From contig NC_010644.1 of NCBI RefSeq assembly GCF_000020145.1, positions 1-64,000 of the forward strand: 64,000 bases of DNA, in the 5' to 3' direction. The notes under the pieces are model-generated. The model saw nothing but the letters and a program-made list of their open reading frames with translations. It made no database searches and was not told the origin of the DNA. The position numbers were made by a program, and so were the translations under genes. Source of the stretch: Elusimicrobium minutum Pei191. GTDB lineage: Bacteria; Elusimicrobiota; Elusimicrobia; Elusimicrobiales; Elusimicrobiaceae. This document shows, piece after piece, positions 55,203 through 64,000 of this stretch (its first letter is position 1; every line of letters begins with the position of its first letter).

Positions 55203-56391
55203 TCTTCTGGTAGAATTCGGTAAACAGGTATCAACCGAGTTTCGCTTAGACGAACTTTTAGATATTATAGGCAATCATATTACAAAAAACCTAAATGTCG
55301 GGCAGTGCACAATTTTTCTAAAAGACGTTGAGTACGGTGAGCTTTGGTCCAAAATAGCGCAGGGCAAAGGGCTTGATCATACCGAAATAAGAATTCCCTT
55401 AAACAGCAAAAATATAATAGCGTATGTTGCCGCTTCGGGCACAAGCGTAAATATAACAAATGCTTATGAGGACCCCAGGTTTTCCATAGAACTTGACATG
55501 GTTACGGATTTTAAAACCGTTAACATGCTCGCGGTTCCCCTTAAAAACAATACGGGCAAAGTATTAGGCGTTTTCCAGGTTGCTAATAAAAAAGACGGCA
55601 CCGTGTTTGATAATAAAGACGAAGGCCTTTTAATGCTGCTTTCAACGCTTGCTTCAAGCGCTATAGAAATAGCCCGGCTTTACCAGGATTTAAATATATC
55701 CCAGCTGGAAACTATTTACCGCCTGGCCATTACCGCCGAATACAGGGACCAGCGTGATACTAAAGAACATTTAAGAAATATAAGCATAATTTCATATTTA
55801 CTGGCTTTAAGTTTGGGCTTGGCAAAAGAAAGATGCAACCTTATTAAAAACGCGAGTCCTTTGCACGATATCGGTAAAGTAGCTTTGGCGGATAATATTT
55901 TGCTAAAACCCGCAAAACTTACGGATCAGGAATACGAAATTATGAAAGCCCACACAATTTACGGCGGCCGCATTTTGGAGGGCGCGCATTCCAAAGTGTT
56001 AAAAATGGCGCATAAAATAGCGCTTTCCCATCATGAAAAATGGAACGGAAAAGGCTATCCCAAAGGCCTGGCGGGCGAAGAAATTCCCTTAGAAGCGCGA
56101 ATAGTAAGCGTGGCCGACGTTTTTGACGCTCTTTGCATGCAGCGTATTTACAAAGCGGCATGGACGCCCGAAAAAGCGTATGAGTATATGCTTGAGGAAA
56201 GCGGCGAATCTTTTGACCCGCGTATTATAGAGGCTTTTAAAAAAATCTTTCCTTCAGTCAAAAAAATCTACAGCGGCGATGATAAAAGTGTAATTCCGGA
56301 CGACTCATTTTTTAAAACGGTTAAAACCCATGATAAAAACAGGCTTCGCATTGTTTCAAACACCACTAAAGTTAATACAACAAAATTTTAA
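55168..56391 (+). CDS. GAF domain plus HD-GYP phosphodiesterase
   Basis: This 407-residue signalling protein has an N-terminal GAF sensor (about 15-165) and a C-terminal HD-GYP domain (about 185-365). The metal-binding motifs are PLHDIGKVALADNILLKPAKL, MKAHTIYGGRIL, HHEKWNGKGYPKGLAG (the GYP motif) and SVADVFDALC. HD-GYP enzymes hydrolyse cyclic-di-GMP or similar second messengers. The start is ATG 55168, with TTGGAG upstream, so it overlaps the Fe-S gene by 35 bases. Confidence 0.92.
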   Translation: MAAKLTAEEQLNLLVEFGKQVSTEFRLDELLDIIGNHITKNLNVGQCTIFLKDVEYGELWSKIAQGKGLDHTEIRIPLNSKNIIAYVAASGTSVNITNAYEDPRFSIELDMVTDFKTVNMLAVPLKNNTGKVLGVFQVANKKDGTVFDNKDEGLLMLLSTLASSAIEIARLYQDLNISQLETIYRLAITAEYRDQRDTKEHLRNISIISYLLALSLGLAKERCNLIKNASPLHDIGKVALADNILLKPAKLTDQEYEIMKAHTIYGGRILEGAHSKVLKMAHKIALSHHEKWNGKGYPKGLAGEEIPLEARIVSVADVFDALCMQRIYKAAWTPEKAYEYMLEESGESFDPRIIEAFKKIFPSVKKIYSGDDKSVIPDDSFFKTVKTHDKNRLRIVSNTTKVNTTKF

Positions 56392-56488
56392 TTTATAATA
56401 AATGACATTCACCTCAAAAAGAGTTATAATTCTATAGCAGGGAGTTGTGTTTCCGCCCCCGTGTTTTTAGATTTTTGAGGAACTTATA

Positions 56489-59089
56489 ATGATAACAACA
56501 GTAATTGAAAAAATTTTTGGAACAAAAAGCGAAAGAGATTTAAAAAAACTTAAACCTATAATAGAAAAAATTAACTCCCTAGAATCCGAAATTTTAAAAC
56601 TTTCAGATGAAGAATTAAAACAAAAAACCTTTTATTTTAAAGAACAGCTGGCGCAGGGGAAAACGCTTGACGATATTTTGCCCGAATCTTTCGCCGTTGT
56701 GCGTGAGGCGGCCCGCCGCGTAATAGGCCTTCGCCACTATGACGTGCAGCTTTTAGGCGGTATGGTTCTGCATCAGGGTAAAATAGCTGAAATGAGAACC
56801 GGGGAAGGTAAAACCCTTGTGGCCACGCTGCCTTCTTACTTAAACGCTTTAACAGGCAAAGGCGTCCACGTGGTTACGGTTAACGACTATCTTGCCAAAC
56901 GTGACAGAAACTGGATGGGCCCTATTCATGAGTTTTTAGGCTTAAGCGTAGGTTACATTAACCGTGAAATGGATAACGAAGGCCGCCAGGAAATGTATAA
57001 AAAGGATATCACCTACGTTACAAATAACGAGCTTGGCTTTGATTATTTGCGTGATAATATGGTGGTGCGTAAAGAAGACAGAGTTTTAAAAAAATTAAAT
57101 TATTGTATAGTTGACGAAGTAGACTCCATTTTAATTGACGAAGCCAGAACCCCTCTTATTATTTCGGGCCCGGCGGAACAAAGCACGGATAAGTATGAAG
57201 TGGTTAACCGCATTATCCCAAGTTTAAAAATAAGGAAAATTACTGAAGACGATGAAATAAAAGCCAAATATTCAGGCGAAAATCTTTCCGCCGGTTACGA
57301 TGCCGTTATCGATGAAAAAAACCATAATGCCACCTTAACCGAAGACGGTATAGCCAAAGCTGAAAAGTTTTTAGGCGTGGCCAATCTTTATAATGATGTT
57401 GAATCCGAATGGGTGCACCATATTAACCAGGCTTTGCGCGCGCACCATTTATATGAAAAAGATGTTGATTACGTTGTAAAAGACGGCGAAGTTATTATTG
57501 TTGACGAATTTACGGGCCGTTTAATGCCGGGCCGCCGCTGGTCGGATGGGCTTCACCAGGCGGTAGAAGCTAAAGAAAGAATTAAAATTAAAGAAGAAAA
57601 CCAAACTTTAGCTACGATTACATTCCAAAACTTTTTTAAACTTTATTCAAAACTTTCCGGTATGACGGGTACGGCCATGACTGAAGCGGGAGAGTTTTGG
57701 CAAATTTACAAACTTGACGTTGTTGAAGTTCCGCCGAACAGGCCTTCTAAACGCGTTGACGGGGCTGACCTTGTTTACCGCACCGAGCGTGAAAAGTATA
57801 ACGCTATAGTTGCCGACATTGAGACATTGTGGAAAAAGGGCGCTCCCGTTTTAGTGGGTACCCGCTCTATTGAAAAGTCTGAAAAAGTTTCCGCCATGCT
57901 TAGGTCAAAAGGCATTCCGCATAAAGTTTTAAACGCCAAATACCACGAAATGGAAGCGCAAATTATCAGCCAGGCGGGCGCTAAAGGTTCTGTTACCATA
58001 GCTACAAACATGGCGGGCCGCGGCACCGATATCGTGCTTGGCGGCAACCCCGCCACACCGCAGCAGCAGGCTGAAGTTGTTGAACTCGGCGGTCTTCACA
58101 TTTTAGGTACGGAAAGGCACGAAAGCAGACGTATTGATAACCAGCTCCGCGGCCGCGCCGCCAGACAAGGTGACCCGGGCTCAAGCCGTTTTTATATTTC
58201 TTTAGATGACGAACTTATGAGGCTTTTTGCCAATACTTCACGTATTTCGGGCATTTTGGAAAGAATGGGTATGACGGAAGGACAGGTGATAGAGTCCCGC
58301 CTTATGAGCAGACAAATTGAAGGCGCCCAAAGAATGGTTGAAGGGCATAACTTTGATATCCGTAAGCATTTGCTTGATTATGACAAGGTTATGAACCAGC
58401 AAAGAACCGCCATTTACCATTTACGCAATAAAATTTTAGACGGTGAGAGCGTAAGCGAACAAGTAATGCAGATGATTGAGGAGGTTATACACGAAACTTT
58501 TGACAAATATTATAATGTAAAACATCCTCAAAGCACTGACTTTAATACGCTTAATATATTTTTACAAAGAGCGTTTACCATAGACGCTAATTTCAGCGGG
58601 GAGAGTATTAAGGGCAAATCAAAAGAACAGATTGACGGGGAAACTTTTGAAGCCGTTAAAAAAGCTTTTGAAGAGCGTTCAAAATATTTTAATGAACAGG
58701 GCGTTAATTTCAACGAAGTTGAAAGAATGCTGCTTCTTCAAATTATAGACCAGGCATGGAAACAGCACTTATATGAGCTTGACCAAATGCAAAAAAGCGT
58801 CAGCTTACGCGGTTACGCGCAAAAAGATCCTTTGATTGAGTACCAAAAAGAATCTTATAACCTGTACCAAAACATGTTAAACAAAGTGCGTGACGTTATG
58901 GTTGAGTATATTTTTCGCTTACAACTCCCTCCTAAAAGAAGAGTTTCCCCTATCGGGACGCCATCTTCCGAAGGCGGTGGAGAGACTTCCGGCGCGGATA
59001 CATATTCAAACAAAAAAATAGGACGTAATGACCCTTGCCCCTGCGGCAGCGGTAAAAAATATAAAAAGTGCTGCGGTGCCGATTTATAA
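56489..59089 (+). CDS. secA: Protein translocase ATPase SecA
   Basis: SecA drives proteins through SecYEG. Walker A is G104-EGKT in [15 protein letters not shown]. Walker B is [18 protein letters not shown], and the second helicase domain shows [18 protein letters not shown]. The C-terminal zinc motif [17 protein letters not shown], which binds SecB or phospholipid, is present. Length is 866. GAGG precedes ATG 56489. It heads an operon with lnt, prfB, hemW and the F420-ligase-like gene. Confidence 0.98.
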   Translation: MITTVIEKIFGTKSERDLKKLKPIIEKINSLESEILKLSDEELKQKTFYFKEQLAQGKTLDDILPESFAVVREAARRVIGLRHYDVQLLGGMVLHQGKIAEMRTGEGKTLVATLPSYLNALTGKGVHVVTVNDYLAKRDRNWMGPIHEFLGLSVGYINREMDNEGRQEMYKKDITYVTNNELGFDYLRDNMVVRKEDRVLKKLNYCIVDEVDSILIDEARTPLIISGPAEQSTDKYEVVNRIIPSLKIRKITEDDEIKAKYSGENLSAGYDAVIDEKNHNATLTEDGIAKAEKFLGVANLYNDVESEWVHHINQALRAHHLYEKDVDYVVKDGEVIIVDEFTGRLMPGRRWSDGLHQAVEAKERIKIKEENQTLATITFQNFFKLYSKLSGMTGTAMTEAGEFWQIYKLDVVEVPPNRPSKRVDGADLVYRTEREKYNAIVADIETLWKKGAPVLVGTRSIEKSEKVSAMLRSKGIPHKVLNAKYHEMEAQIISQAGAKGSVTIATNMAGRGTDIVLGGNPATPQQQAEVVELGGLHILGTERHESRRIDNQLRGRAARQGDPGSSRFYISLDDELMRLFANTSRISGILERMGMTEGQVIESRLMSRQIEGAQRMVEGHNFDIRKHLLDYDKVMNQQRTAIYHLRNKILDGESVSEQVMQMIEEVIHETFDKYYNVKHPQSTDFNTLNIFLQRAFTIDANFSGESIKGKSKEQIDGETFEAVKKAFEERSKYFNEQGVNFNEVERMLLLQIIDQAWKQHLYELDQMQKSVSLRGYAQKDPLIEYQKESYNLYQNMLNKVRDVMVEYIFRLQLPPKRRVSPIGTPSSEGGGETSGADTYSNKKIGRNDPCPCGSGKKYKKCCGADL

Positions 59090-59106
59090 TAATATAAATT
59101 GAACCG

Positions 59107-60768
59107 ATGAGAGAAAAAAAATCTTCCGGTAAAACCGGACAGTATGTGGTACGGCAACGCGAAACGCAGGTTTTTAGCTGCGTTGCGCAAAAAAGTAAGG
59201 ACAGCAATGAATATTCAGGCAAAAAAGATGATCTTCTTTTTGCCGTAGGACGGTTTTTTCTTTTTATTATTGCTGCGGCAGCCACGGCGTATCTTATTTA
59301 TCTCTCATATCCAAAAAATAATTTCAGCGCGTTTGCCTGGGTTTCTTTTTTTCCTTTTTTGTTTATGTTAAGGAAAACAAAAGGCCTTTTTAAATCTTTT
59401 TCTTTCGGCTGGGTTACCGGCTTTTTTACCTACATAGGAATTTTTATTTGGATTTATGCCACCTGCCGCGCGGGCGGGCTTAGTAAGGATTTATCTACTA
59501 TGGCAGTCTGTGCTTTGGCCGCGGTTACGGCGTTGCAGTTTGCAGTTTTCGGCGGACTAATGTTTTATGCCCGCAATCTTAAATTTTTATATCCGCTTGT
59601 GGCGGCTGCGGGCTGGGTAACGTTTGAGCTTTTGCATCAGGTTGTCGCTTACGGGTTTTTAGGGTTTCCGTGGTTCATGCCGGGATATTCGCAGTGGAGC
59701 ACCCCTGCCATGATACAACTTGCAAGCTTTGGCGGGGTATACATAATAAGTTTTGTTATTGTTTTTATTTCCGGCTGCGTTGCTGTTTTGTTTGATTCGG
59801 AAAATTGGGGCGAACGGTTTTTAAGCGTTTTTATAGGCGCTGCGGTTTTATTCGCCGTATTTGCTTTCGGCGCATACAGAATTTCCTCTTTTAACCCCGA
59901 GATTAAAAAAACTTTAAGAGTTTCCGTCCTGCAGCCTAATATAGACCAATATAAAAAATGGAACGCCGAGTTTGTGTCTGAAATTGAATCCGTTTTAAGG
60001 CATCAACTCGAGGAAGTAAAAGCTTTTAATCCCGATATTATAGTTTGGCCGGAAACGGCGCTTCCGGGTTCCGCACAGGAAGAAAAATATGTGACGTGGC
60101 TTTCATCCATTTCTAAAAGTTACGAATCATACCAGTTGATAGGTTCTACTTATTATAATGACAGGGCAAATTACGTATCGGCATTCTTGTTTAACGACAA
60201 AGGGGAAATAGAAGGGGTTTATAATAAAGAAAAACTGGTGCCTTTCGGTGAATACATACCTTTTGAAAACAGATTAAAAAATATTATGGACGTTGAAGTT
60301 TTGGGGGAACTGGGCTCTTTTACGCCGGGTGCGCCGAACCAGCCTTTATATGAAGTTGCAGGGGTGAAAATAGCTTCTAATATTTGTTATGAATCCATAT
60401 TCCCGGATTTATGGACAAAAGCCGCGGACGGCGGCGCGGAAATATTTTTTAACGTTACAAATGACGGCTGGTATTTGGATACTTCGGCGCCTTACCAACA
60501 CTTCGCGGTTAACGTTTTCCGCGCTGTGGAAACGGGCCGCCCTGTGGTAAGAAGCGCTAACACGGGCATTTCAGGCTGGATTAACCCGCTCGGGCAGGTT
60601 ATGGAATCTAGTGAGCTTAATACCCGCACTGTTATGAATTTTGAGATGCCGGTGTATAAATCAAAAGACGTCACTTTTTATATTAAATGGGGTAATTTGT
60701 TTGCTTATTTATGCGTAATTGTTTTTCTTACCGCGGTGAGCACGGTTTTTATTATATCAGATGATTAA
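59107..60768 (+). CDS. lnt: Apolipoprotein N-acyltransferase
   Basis: Lnt adds the third acyl chain to lipoproteins in the inner membrane, a diderm trait. Six to seven membrane helices (about 45-255) come before a nitrilase-like domain. The catalytic triad lies in WPETALPGS (E), [15 protein letters not shown] (K) and [11 protein letters not shown] (C). At 553 residues it has a hydrophilic N-terminal extension of about 42 residues that is unusual for Lnt. No ribosome site is clear at ATG 59107, and an in-frame ATG does not occur nearby, so a later non-ATG start remains possible. It overlaps prfB by 8 bases. Confidence 0.93.
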   Translation: MREKKSSGKTGQYVVRQRETQVFSCVAQKSKDSNEYSGKKDDLLFAVGRFFLFIIAAAATAYLIYLSYPKNNFSAFAWVSFFPFLFMLRKTKGLFKSFSFGWVTGFFTYIGIFIWIYATCRAGGLSKDLSTMAVCALAAVTALQFAVFGGLMFYARNLKFLYPLVAAAGWVTFELLHQVVAYGFLGFPWFMPGYSQWSTPAMIQLASFGGVYIISFVIVFISGCVAVLFDSENWGERFLSVFIGAAVLFAVFAFGAYRISSFNPEIKKTLRVSVLQPNIDQYKKWNAEFVSEIESVLRHQLEEVKAFNPDIIVWPETALPGSAQEEKYVTWLSSISKSYESYQLIGSTYYNDRANYVSAFLFNDKGEIEGVYNKEKLVPFGEYIPFENRLKNIMDVEVLGELGSFTPGAPNQPLYEVAGVKIASNICYESIFPDLWTKAADGGAEIFFNVTNDGWYLDTSAPYQHFAVNVFRAVETGRPVVRSANTGISGWINPLGQVMESSELNTRTVMNFEMPVYKSKDVTFYIKWGNLFAYLCVIVFLTAVSTVFIISDD

Positions 60769-61876
60769 TATTGAATTTAAGGATTTAAAAAATAAAATTG
60801 AAGAACTTTCCGCCCGTATTAAAAATGCAGGGGCTCTTATACGCGTTGGCGAAAAGAAAGAAAAATTAGCCAAACTTGAGGCTGAAATATCCAAAGAAAG
60901 TTTTTGGAATGATTCTGATAATGCCAGGCAGGTAAGCAAGGAAGCCGACGCCGTTAAAACTGAGCTTGAAACTTTTTCCGCCTTGCAAAAGGAAATGGAC
61001 GACGCCGTTACCTATTATGAAATGGCCCTTGAGGAAAACAGCGAAACCGAAATGGGTGAAATTTCCTCCTTTTTAATAAAAATAGAAAATGAATTAAAAG
61101 AAATTGAGTTTAAAATAAAACTTTCCGACCCGGCTGACAGGCTTAACGCCATTATGCATATACATGCCGGCGCCGGCGGCACGGAAAGCTGCGATTGGGC
61201 TCAAATGCTTCTTCGTATGTACACGCGCTGGGCTGAAAACCACGGGTTAAAAGTTAAAATAACGGACATTTTGCCCGGTGAAGAAGCGGGCGTGAAAAGT
61301 GTTTCTCTTATGATAGAAGGTCTTTACGCTTACGGTTATTTGAAAAGTGAAAACGGCGTTCACAGGCTTGTAAGAATTTCCCCTTTTGACGCTAATTCGC
61401 GCAGGCACACCTCATTTGCTTCATGCGACGTTTTGCCTGACATTGAAGACGAAATTAAAATAGAAATTGAAGAAAAAGACTTGGAAGTTGACACTTTCCG
61501 AAGCGGTGGCGCGGGCGGGCAAAACGTTAATAAAGTTGAAACCGCCGTGCGCATAAAACATATTCCCACGGGCATAGTTGTTGCCTGCCAGATAGAGCGA
61601 AGCCAGCTTCAAAACAGGCAAACCGCCATGAAAATGCTGCGCGCCAAACTTTACCAAATCGAGGCTGATAAAAAACGCTCGGAAATGGAAAAACATTACG
61701 GACAAAAAGGCGATATCGCCTGGGGGCATCAAATACGTTCTTATGTTTTTATGCCGTATCAGCTTGTTAAGGATTTAAGAACAGGTTACGAAACTTCGCA
61801 GGTGCAAGCTGTTATGGACGGTGATTTGGACGCTTTTATGCAGTCTTATTTAGATTATATGGTTAACAAAAAATAA
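60761..61876 (+). CDS. prfB: Peptide chain release factor 2
   Basis: RF2 ends translation at UAA and UGA codons. The stop-recognition tripeptide is S207-P208-F209 ([16 protein letters not shown]) and the catalytic GGQ is residues 252-254 ([15 protein letters not shown]). The length, 371 residues, is normal. The reading frame is continuous from ATG 60761. There is no in-frame UGA near codon 25, so the usual autoregulatory +1 frameshift is missing. The start lies inside the end of lnt. Confidence 0.97.
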   Translation: MINIEFKDLKNKIEELSARIKNAGALIRVGEKKEKLAKLEAEISKESFWNDSDNARQVSKEADAVKTELETFSALQKEMDDAVTYYEMALEENSETEMGEISSFLIKIENELKEIEFKIKLSDPADRLNAIMHIHAGAGGTESCDWAQMLLRMYTRWAENHGLKVKITDILPGEEAGVKSVSLMIEGLYAYGYLKSENGVHRLVRISPFDANSRRHTSFASCDVLPDIEDEIKIEIEEKDLEVDTFRSGGAGGQNVNKVETAVRIKHIPTGIVVACQIERSQLQNRQTAMKMLRAKLYQIEADKKRSEMEKHYGQKGDIAWGHQIRSYVFMPYQLVKDLRTGYETSQVQAVMDGDLDAFMQSYLDYMVNKK

Positions 61877-61900
61877 CCTTTATTTTTAATATTTAAGATT

Positions 61901-62998
61901 ATGAAATCAATTTATATACACATTCCTTTTTGCGCTCAAAAGTGTTTTTACTGCGCATTCTCTTCTTACCCGGATAAACTTTCTTTATCCGGTGAATATA
62001 TAAACGCTTTAATTAAAGAAATGTCCGGGCACAAAAATTTTAACGCCCAAACTCTTTATATAGGCGGGGGCACGCCAAGCGTTTTGTCTGAAGAAAATCT
62101 TGAGAAATTATTTAAAGCTGTTGAAGAAAATTTTGGCCCCGTAAAAAACTTTTTGGAATCCACTTTTGAAGCTAACCCCGAAAGCCTTACCGAAGAAAAA
62201 ATAATTCTGCTTAAAAAATACGGTTTTAACCGTTTAAGCATGGGTTTGCAAAGTTCTAACGATGATATTTTAAAAAACTTAGGCAGAATCCACGACAGAC
62301 GTATGTTTATAAAATCTTATTCGGACGCGCGCTCAATGGGTTTTGATAATATTAATATTGATTTAATAGCGGGTTGCCCTTCTCAAAATTTAGAAAATTT
62401 TAAAGAGGATATTTCTTTTGTTCTTACCCTAAACCCCGAACATTTTTCCGTTTACGGCATGGAAATAAGCGAAGGCACAAAATTCTTTAAAGAAGGTTAC
62501 GCGCCGGATGACGCGCTTGTAAAAGAAATGCTTTTGTACGCGCATAATTTTTTACCCAAACGAGCTTACTCCCATTATGAAATATCTAATTTTTCAAAAC
62601 ATGGTTTTGAAAGCGTTCACAATAATAATTATTGGCTTGGCGGTGATTATCTTGGCCTAGGTTGTGCGGCTGCCGGGTATTTAAACGGAACCCGCAGTTC
62701 TAATACTGATGACCTGAATAAATATATTAACAATATGGAAAAAGGGTTAGGCGTTAAAGATTTTGAAGAAAAACTTGAAGGTAAGAAGAAAACGGGTGAA
62801 AGCGCTATGATAGCTTTGCGCCGTTTGGAAGGGGTTAAACTTACTTCTGAAATCAGCGGATATTTCGGACAGGAAATTGACGCGCTTGTCAGCCGCCGTC
62901 TTCTTACAAAAGAAAACGGATGCATAAAACTTTCCGAGCAGGGTTTGTTTTTCGCTAACAAAGTTTTTTCCTGTTTTGTGGAACCTTTTGGGGTGTAA
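61901..62998 (+). CDS. hemW: HemW-like radical SAM protein
   Basis: HemW is a heme chaperone related to oxygen-independent coproporphyrinogen oxidase. The radical SAM cluster motif is C-x3-C-x2-C in PFCAQKCFYCAFSS, where the FYC pattern is typical of HemW. The glycine-rich LYIGGGTPSVL, FEANPE and RLSMGLQS segments follow, and the C-terminal HemN domain includes YEISNFSKHGF. It is 365 residues, with the usual HemW length. It follows prfB in the secA operon. Confidence 0.93.
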   Translation: MKSIYIHIPFCAQKCFYCAFSSYPDKLSLSGEYINALIKEMSGHKNFNAQTLYIGGGTPSVLSEENLEKLFKAVEENFGPVKNFLESTFEANPESLTEEKIILLKKYGFNRLSMGLQSSNDDILKNLGRIHDRRMFIKSYSDARSMGFDNINIDLIAGCPSQNLENFKEDISFVLTLNPEHFSVYGMEISEGTKFFKEGYAPDDALVKEMLLYAHNFLPKRAYSHYEISNFSKHGFESVHNNNYWLGGDYLGLGCAAAGYLNGTRSSNTDDLNKYINNMEKGLGVKDFEEKLEGKKKTGESAMIALRRLEGVKLTSEISGYFGQEIDALVSRRLLTKENGCIKLSEQGLFFANKVFSCFVEPFGV

Positions 62999-62999
62999 C

Positions 63000-63704
63000 A
63001 TGAATTTTAAACCCAAAAAAACAAGCGTTTTTAAAGAAGGGGATAATCTTTCTTTCTTTATAAAAAAGCATATAAAAAAAATAAAAGAAAACGGCGTTTT
63101 GGTAATATCCTCAAAAATAGTCGCGCTTTCGGAAGGCCGTGTTTTGCCTCCTTTAACCGTTAAACAAAAAGAATCGCTTATAAAAAAAGAAAGCACTGGT
63201 TATATAAAAACAAAACTTTGTTTTTTTACTATTAAGGACGCAATGGTAATGACAAACGCGGGAATTGACGAATCAAATTCCGAAGGCGGCAAAATTATTT
63301 TACTTCCTAAAGACTGTTATAAAACAGCGTCTGAACTAGTAAAGGAACTTAAAAAATTTTATAAAGTAAAAAACTTTGGCGTAATAATTACCGATAGCAT
63401 GATACTTCCTTTAAGAGCGGGCGTTATAGGCGCGGCGGTGGGTTACTCCGGTTTTAAAGGCGTAAAAAATTATATTGGTAAAAAAGATATTTACGGACGC
63501 AAATTAAAAATGACAATGGTTGATATCGCCGACAGCCTCGCTTCCGCGGCAAGTTTGCTTATGGGCGAAGCAGACGAAAAAACGCCCCTTTGCGTTATAG
63601 AAAACGCGCCCGTTGTTTTTTGCGCTAAAGATAAAAAAGGTGAAATAAAATATCCTTTGGAACAAGATTTATATTATCCTTTTTTTAAAAAACTTTTAAA
63701 GTAA
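63000..63704 (+). CDS. F420-0:gamma-glutamyl ligase-like protein (CofE family)
   Basis: This 234-residue protein resembles the CofE fold. It shows GVLVISSKIVALSEGR near residue 40, then TNAGIDESNSEGGKIILLP near 95, GVIITDSM in the middle and AADSLASAASLLMGEADEK-like content (IADSLASAASLLMGEA) near 190. CofE adds glutamate to coenzyme F420 in methanogens and actinobacteria. No other F420 gene is in this window, so another cofactor or amide ligation is possible. The start is ATG 63000, one base after hemW, with GGGG upstream. A terminator follows. Confidence 0.82.
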   Translation: MNFKPKKTSVFKEGDNLSFFIKKHIKKIKENGVLVISSKIVALSEGRVLPPLTVKQKESLIKKESTGYIKTKLCFFTIKDAMVMTNAGIDESNSEGGKIILLPKDCYKTASELVKELKKFYKVKNFGVIITDSMILPLRAGVIGAAVGYSGFKGVKNYIGKKDIYGRKLKMTMVDIADSLASAASLLMGEADEKTPLCVIENAPVVFCAKDKKGEIKYPLEQDLYYPFFKKLLK

Positions 63705-63720
63705 TTTCTGCAAAACAAAT

Positions 63721-63750
63721 AAAAAACCCTCCTTTTTAGGAGGGTTTTTT
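63721..63750. terminator. Terminator after the CofE-like gene
   Basis: AAAAAACCCTCCT with AGGAGGGTTTTTT and a TTTT loop ends the secA operon and faces the convergent last gene. Confidence 0.93.
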
Positions 63751-63770
63751 ATTTGTAAATATTTAACCGT

Positions 63771-64000
63771 TTACGGTCTTTCAAGGCCCAGCTTGCCCGC
63801 GCCGGATGTTCCGATATGGCTGACAGGGTTTTTAAAGCCAAGGTCAATGCACGCGTCATAAGCTTCGGTATCGCCGTTTGTATAAACACAAACCGCTGAT
63901 AAAATATCCCCTTGATGCACATGCATTTCCAAAATATAGTTAGGAGCGCCTACTTTAACCGCGCTTACAAATGTTGGCGCGTTTGCTACGCCAAGGTCAT
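63771..64000 (-). CDS. C-terminal part of an unidentified protein (runs off the window)
   Basis: An open minus-strand frame with no stop crosses the window end. The last 75 residues are seen, including PNYILEMHVHQGDILSAV, a Tyr-Asp-Ala-Cys segment, and SHIGTSGAGKLGLERP at the C-terminus. The composition is balanced, with aromatic residues, and codon use matches the neighbours, so it looks real. I recognise no domain in this fragment. Confidence 0.65.
   Translation of the reverse strand, partial: DLGVANAPTFVSAVKVGAPNYILEMHVHQGDILSAVCVYTNGDTEAYDACIDLGFKNPVSHIGTSGAGKLGLERP

Overview
The window looks like the replication-origin region of a small-genome, strictly anaerobic, Gram-negative-type bacterium. 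The opening order is dnaA, a cluster of DnaA boxes, dnaN, a dciA-like gene, gyrB, gyrA. The cell-envelope genes (Lnt, LepB, SppA, SecA with a zinc tail, a diaminopimelate pathway, a type IV pilin, GyrB with the Gram-negative-type insertion) argue for a diderm. The ROS-reduction cluster (rubrerythrin, superoxide reductase, flavodiiron protein, rubredoxin) argues for an oxygen-sensitive fermenter. Gene content, pilin type and A-rich codon use remind me of Elusimicrobiota (Elusimicrobium minutum-like). That is recognition from memory, not a database result.

Layout. 1-8.7 kb: a CheY-like receiver, then the origin and the replication/topology genes. 8.7-10.9 kb: a visibly A+T-rich accessory pair next to tRNA-Cys, namely an EcoRI-family adenine methyltransferase fused to a T5orf172/GIY-YIG-like domain and a secreted caspase-like protein. 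11.1-14.7 kb: a compact oxygen/peroxide defence cluster. 14.7-17.6 kb: a dispersed repeat, a type IV pilin, signal peptidase I and a glycosyltransferase. 17.7-29.7 kb: polysaccharide enzymes (GH13, GH57), a CorA-like transporter, a nucleoside phosphorylase, PIN-PhoH, a Xer recombinase, cysteine synthase, a TPR lipoprotein-like secreted protein, a squalene/phytoene synthase and an HD protein. 29.67-30.2 kb: a gene-free stretch with a chain of strong hairpins behind a plausible promoter (candidate structured RNA), then a second copy of the dispersed repeat. 30.2-35.9 kb: alaS, a lipid kinase, membrane proteins and sppA. 35.9-40.6 kb: the lysine/DAP operon dapA-lysC-asd-dapB plus a MurC-like ligase. 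41.0-45.9 kb: tlyA-xseB, two paralogous membrane proteins, xseA, then the Pit phosphate transporter with its PhoU-like partner. 46.0-49.3 kb: an exported TldD metalloprotease and an exported partner that has lost the metal site. 49.3-56.4 kb: GH57 with DUF4912, a GlcD-GlcE fusion with an Fe-S partner, and a GAF/HD-GYP protein. 56.5-63.7 kb: secA-lnt-prfB-hemW and an F420-ligase-like gene. The window ends inside a minus-strand gene of unknown function.

How the parts work together. DnaA and the boxes start replication, DciA probably loads the helicase, and gyrase relieves supercoiling. The redox proteins move electrons through rubredoxin to reduce superoxide, peroxide and oxygen. DapA, LysC, Asd and DapB feed diaminopimelate to peptidoglycan, beside a Mur ligase homologue. 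The amylase and GH57 enzymes suggest alpha-glucan storage and turnover.

The most unusual items are the hairpin-rich RNA candidate at 29.73-30.02 kb, the roughly 140-bp repeat present twice with its hairpin loop in opposite orientation, the methyltransferase fusion, and the exported TldD plus metal-site-less partner pair.
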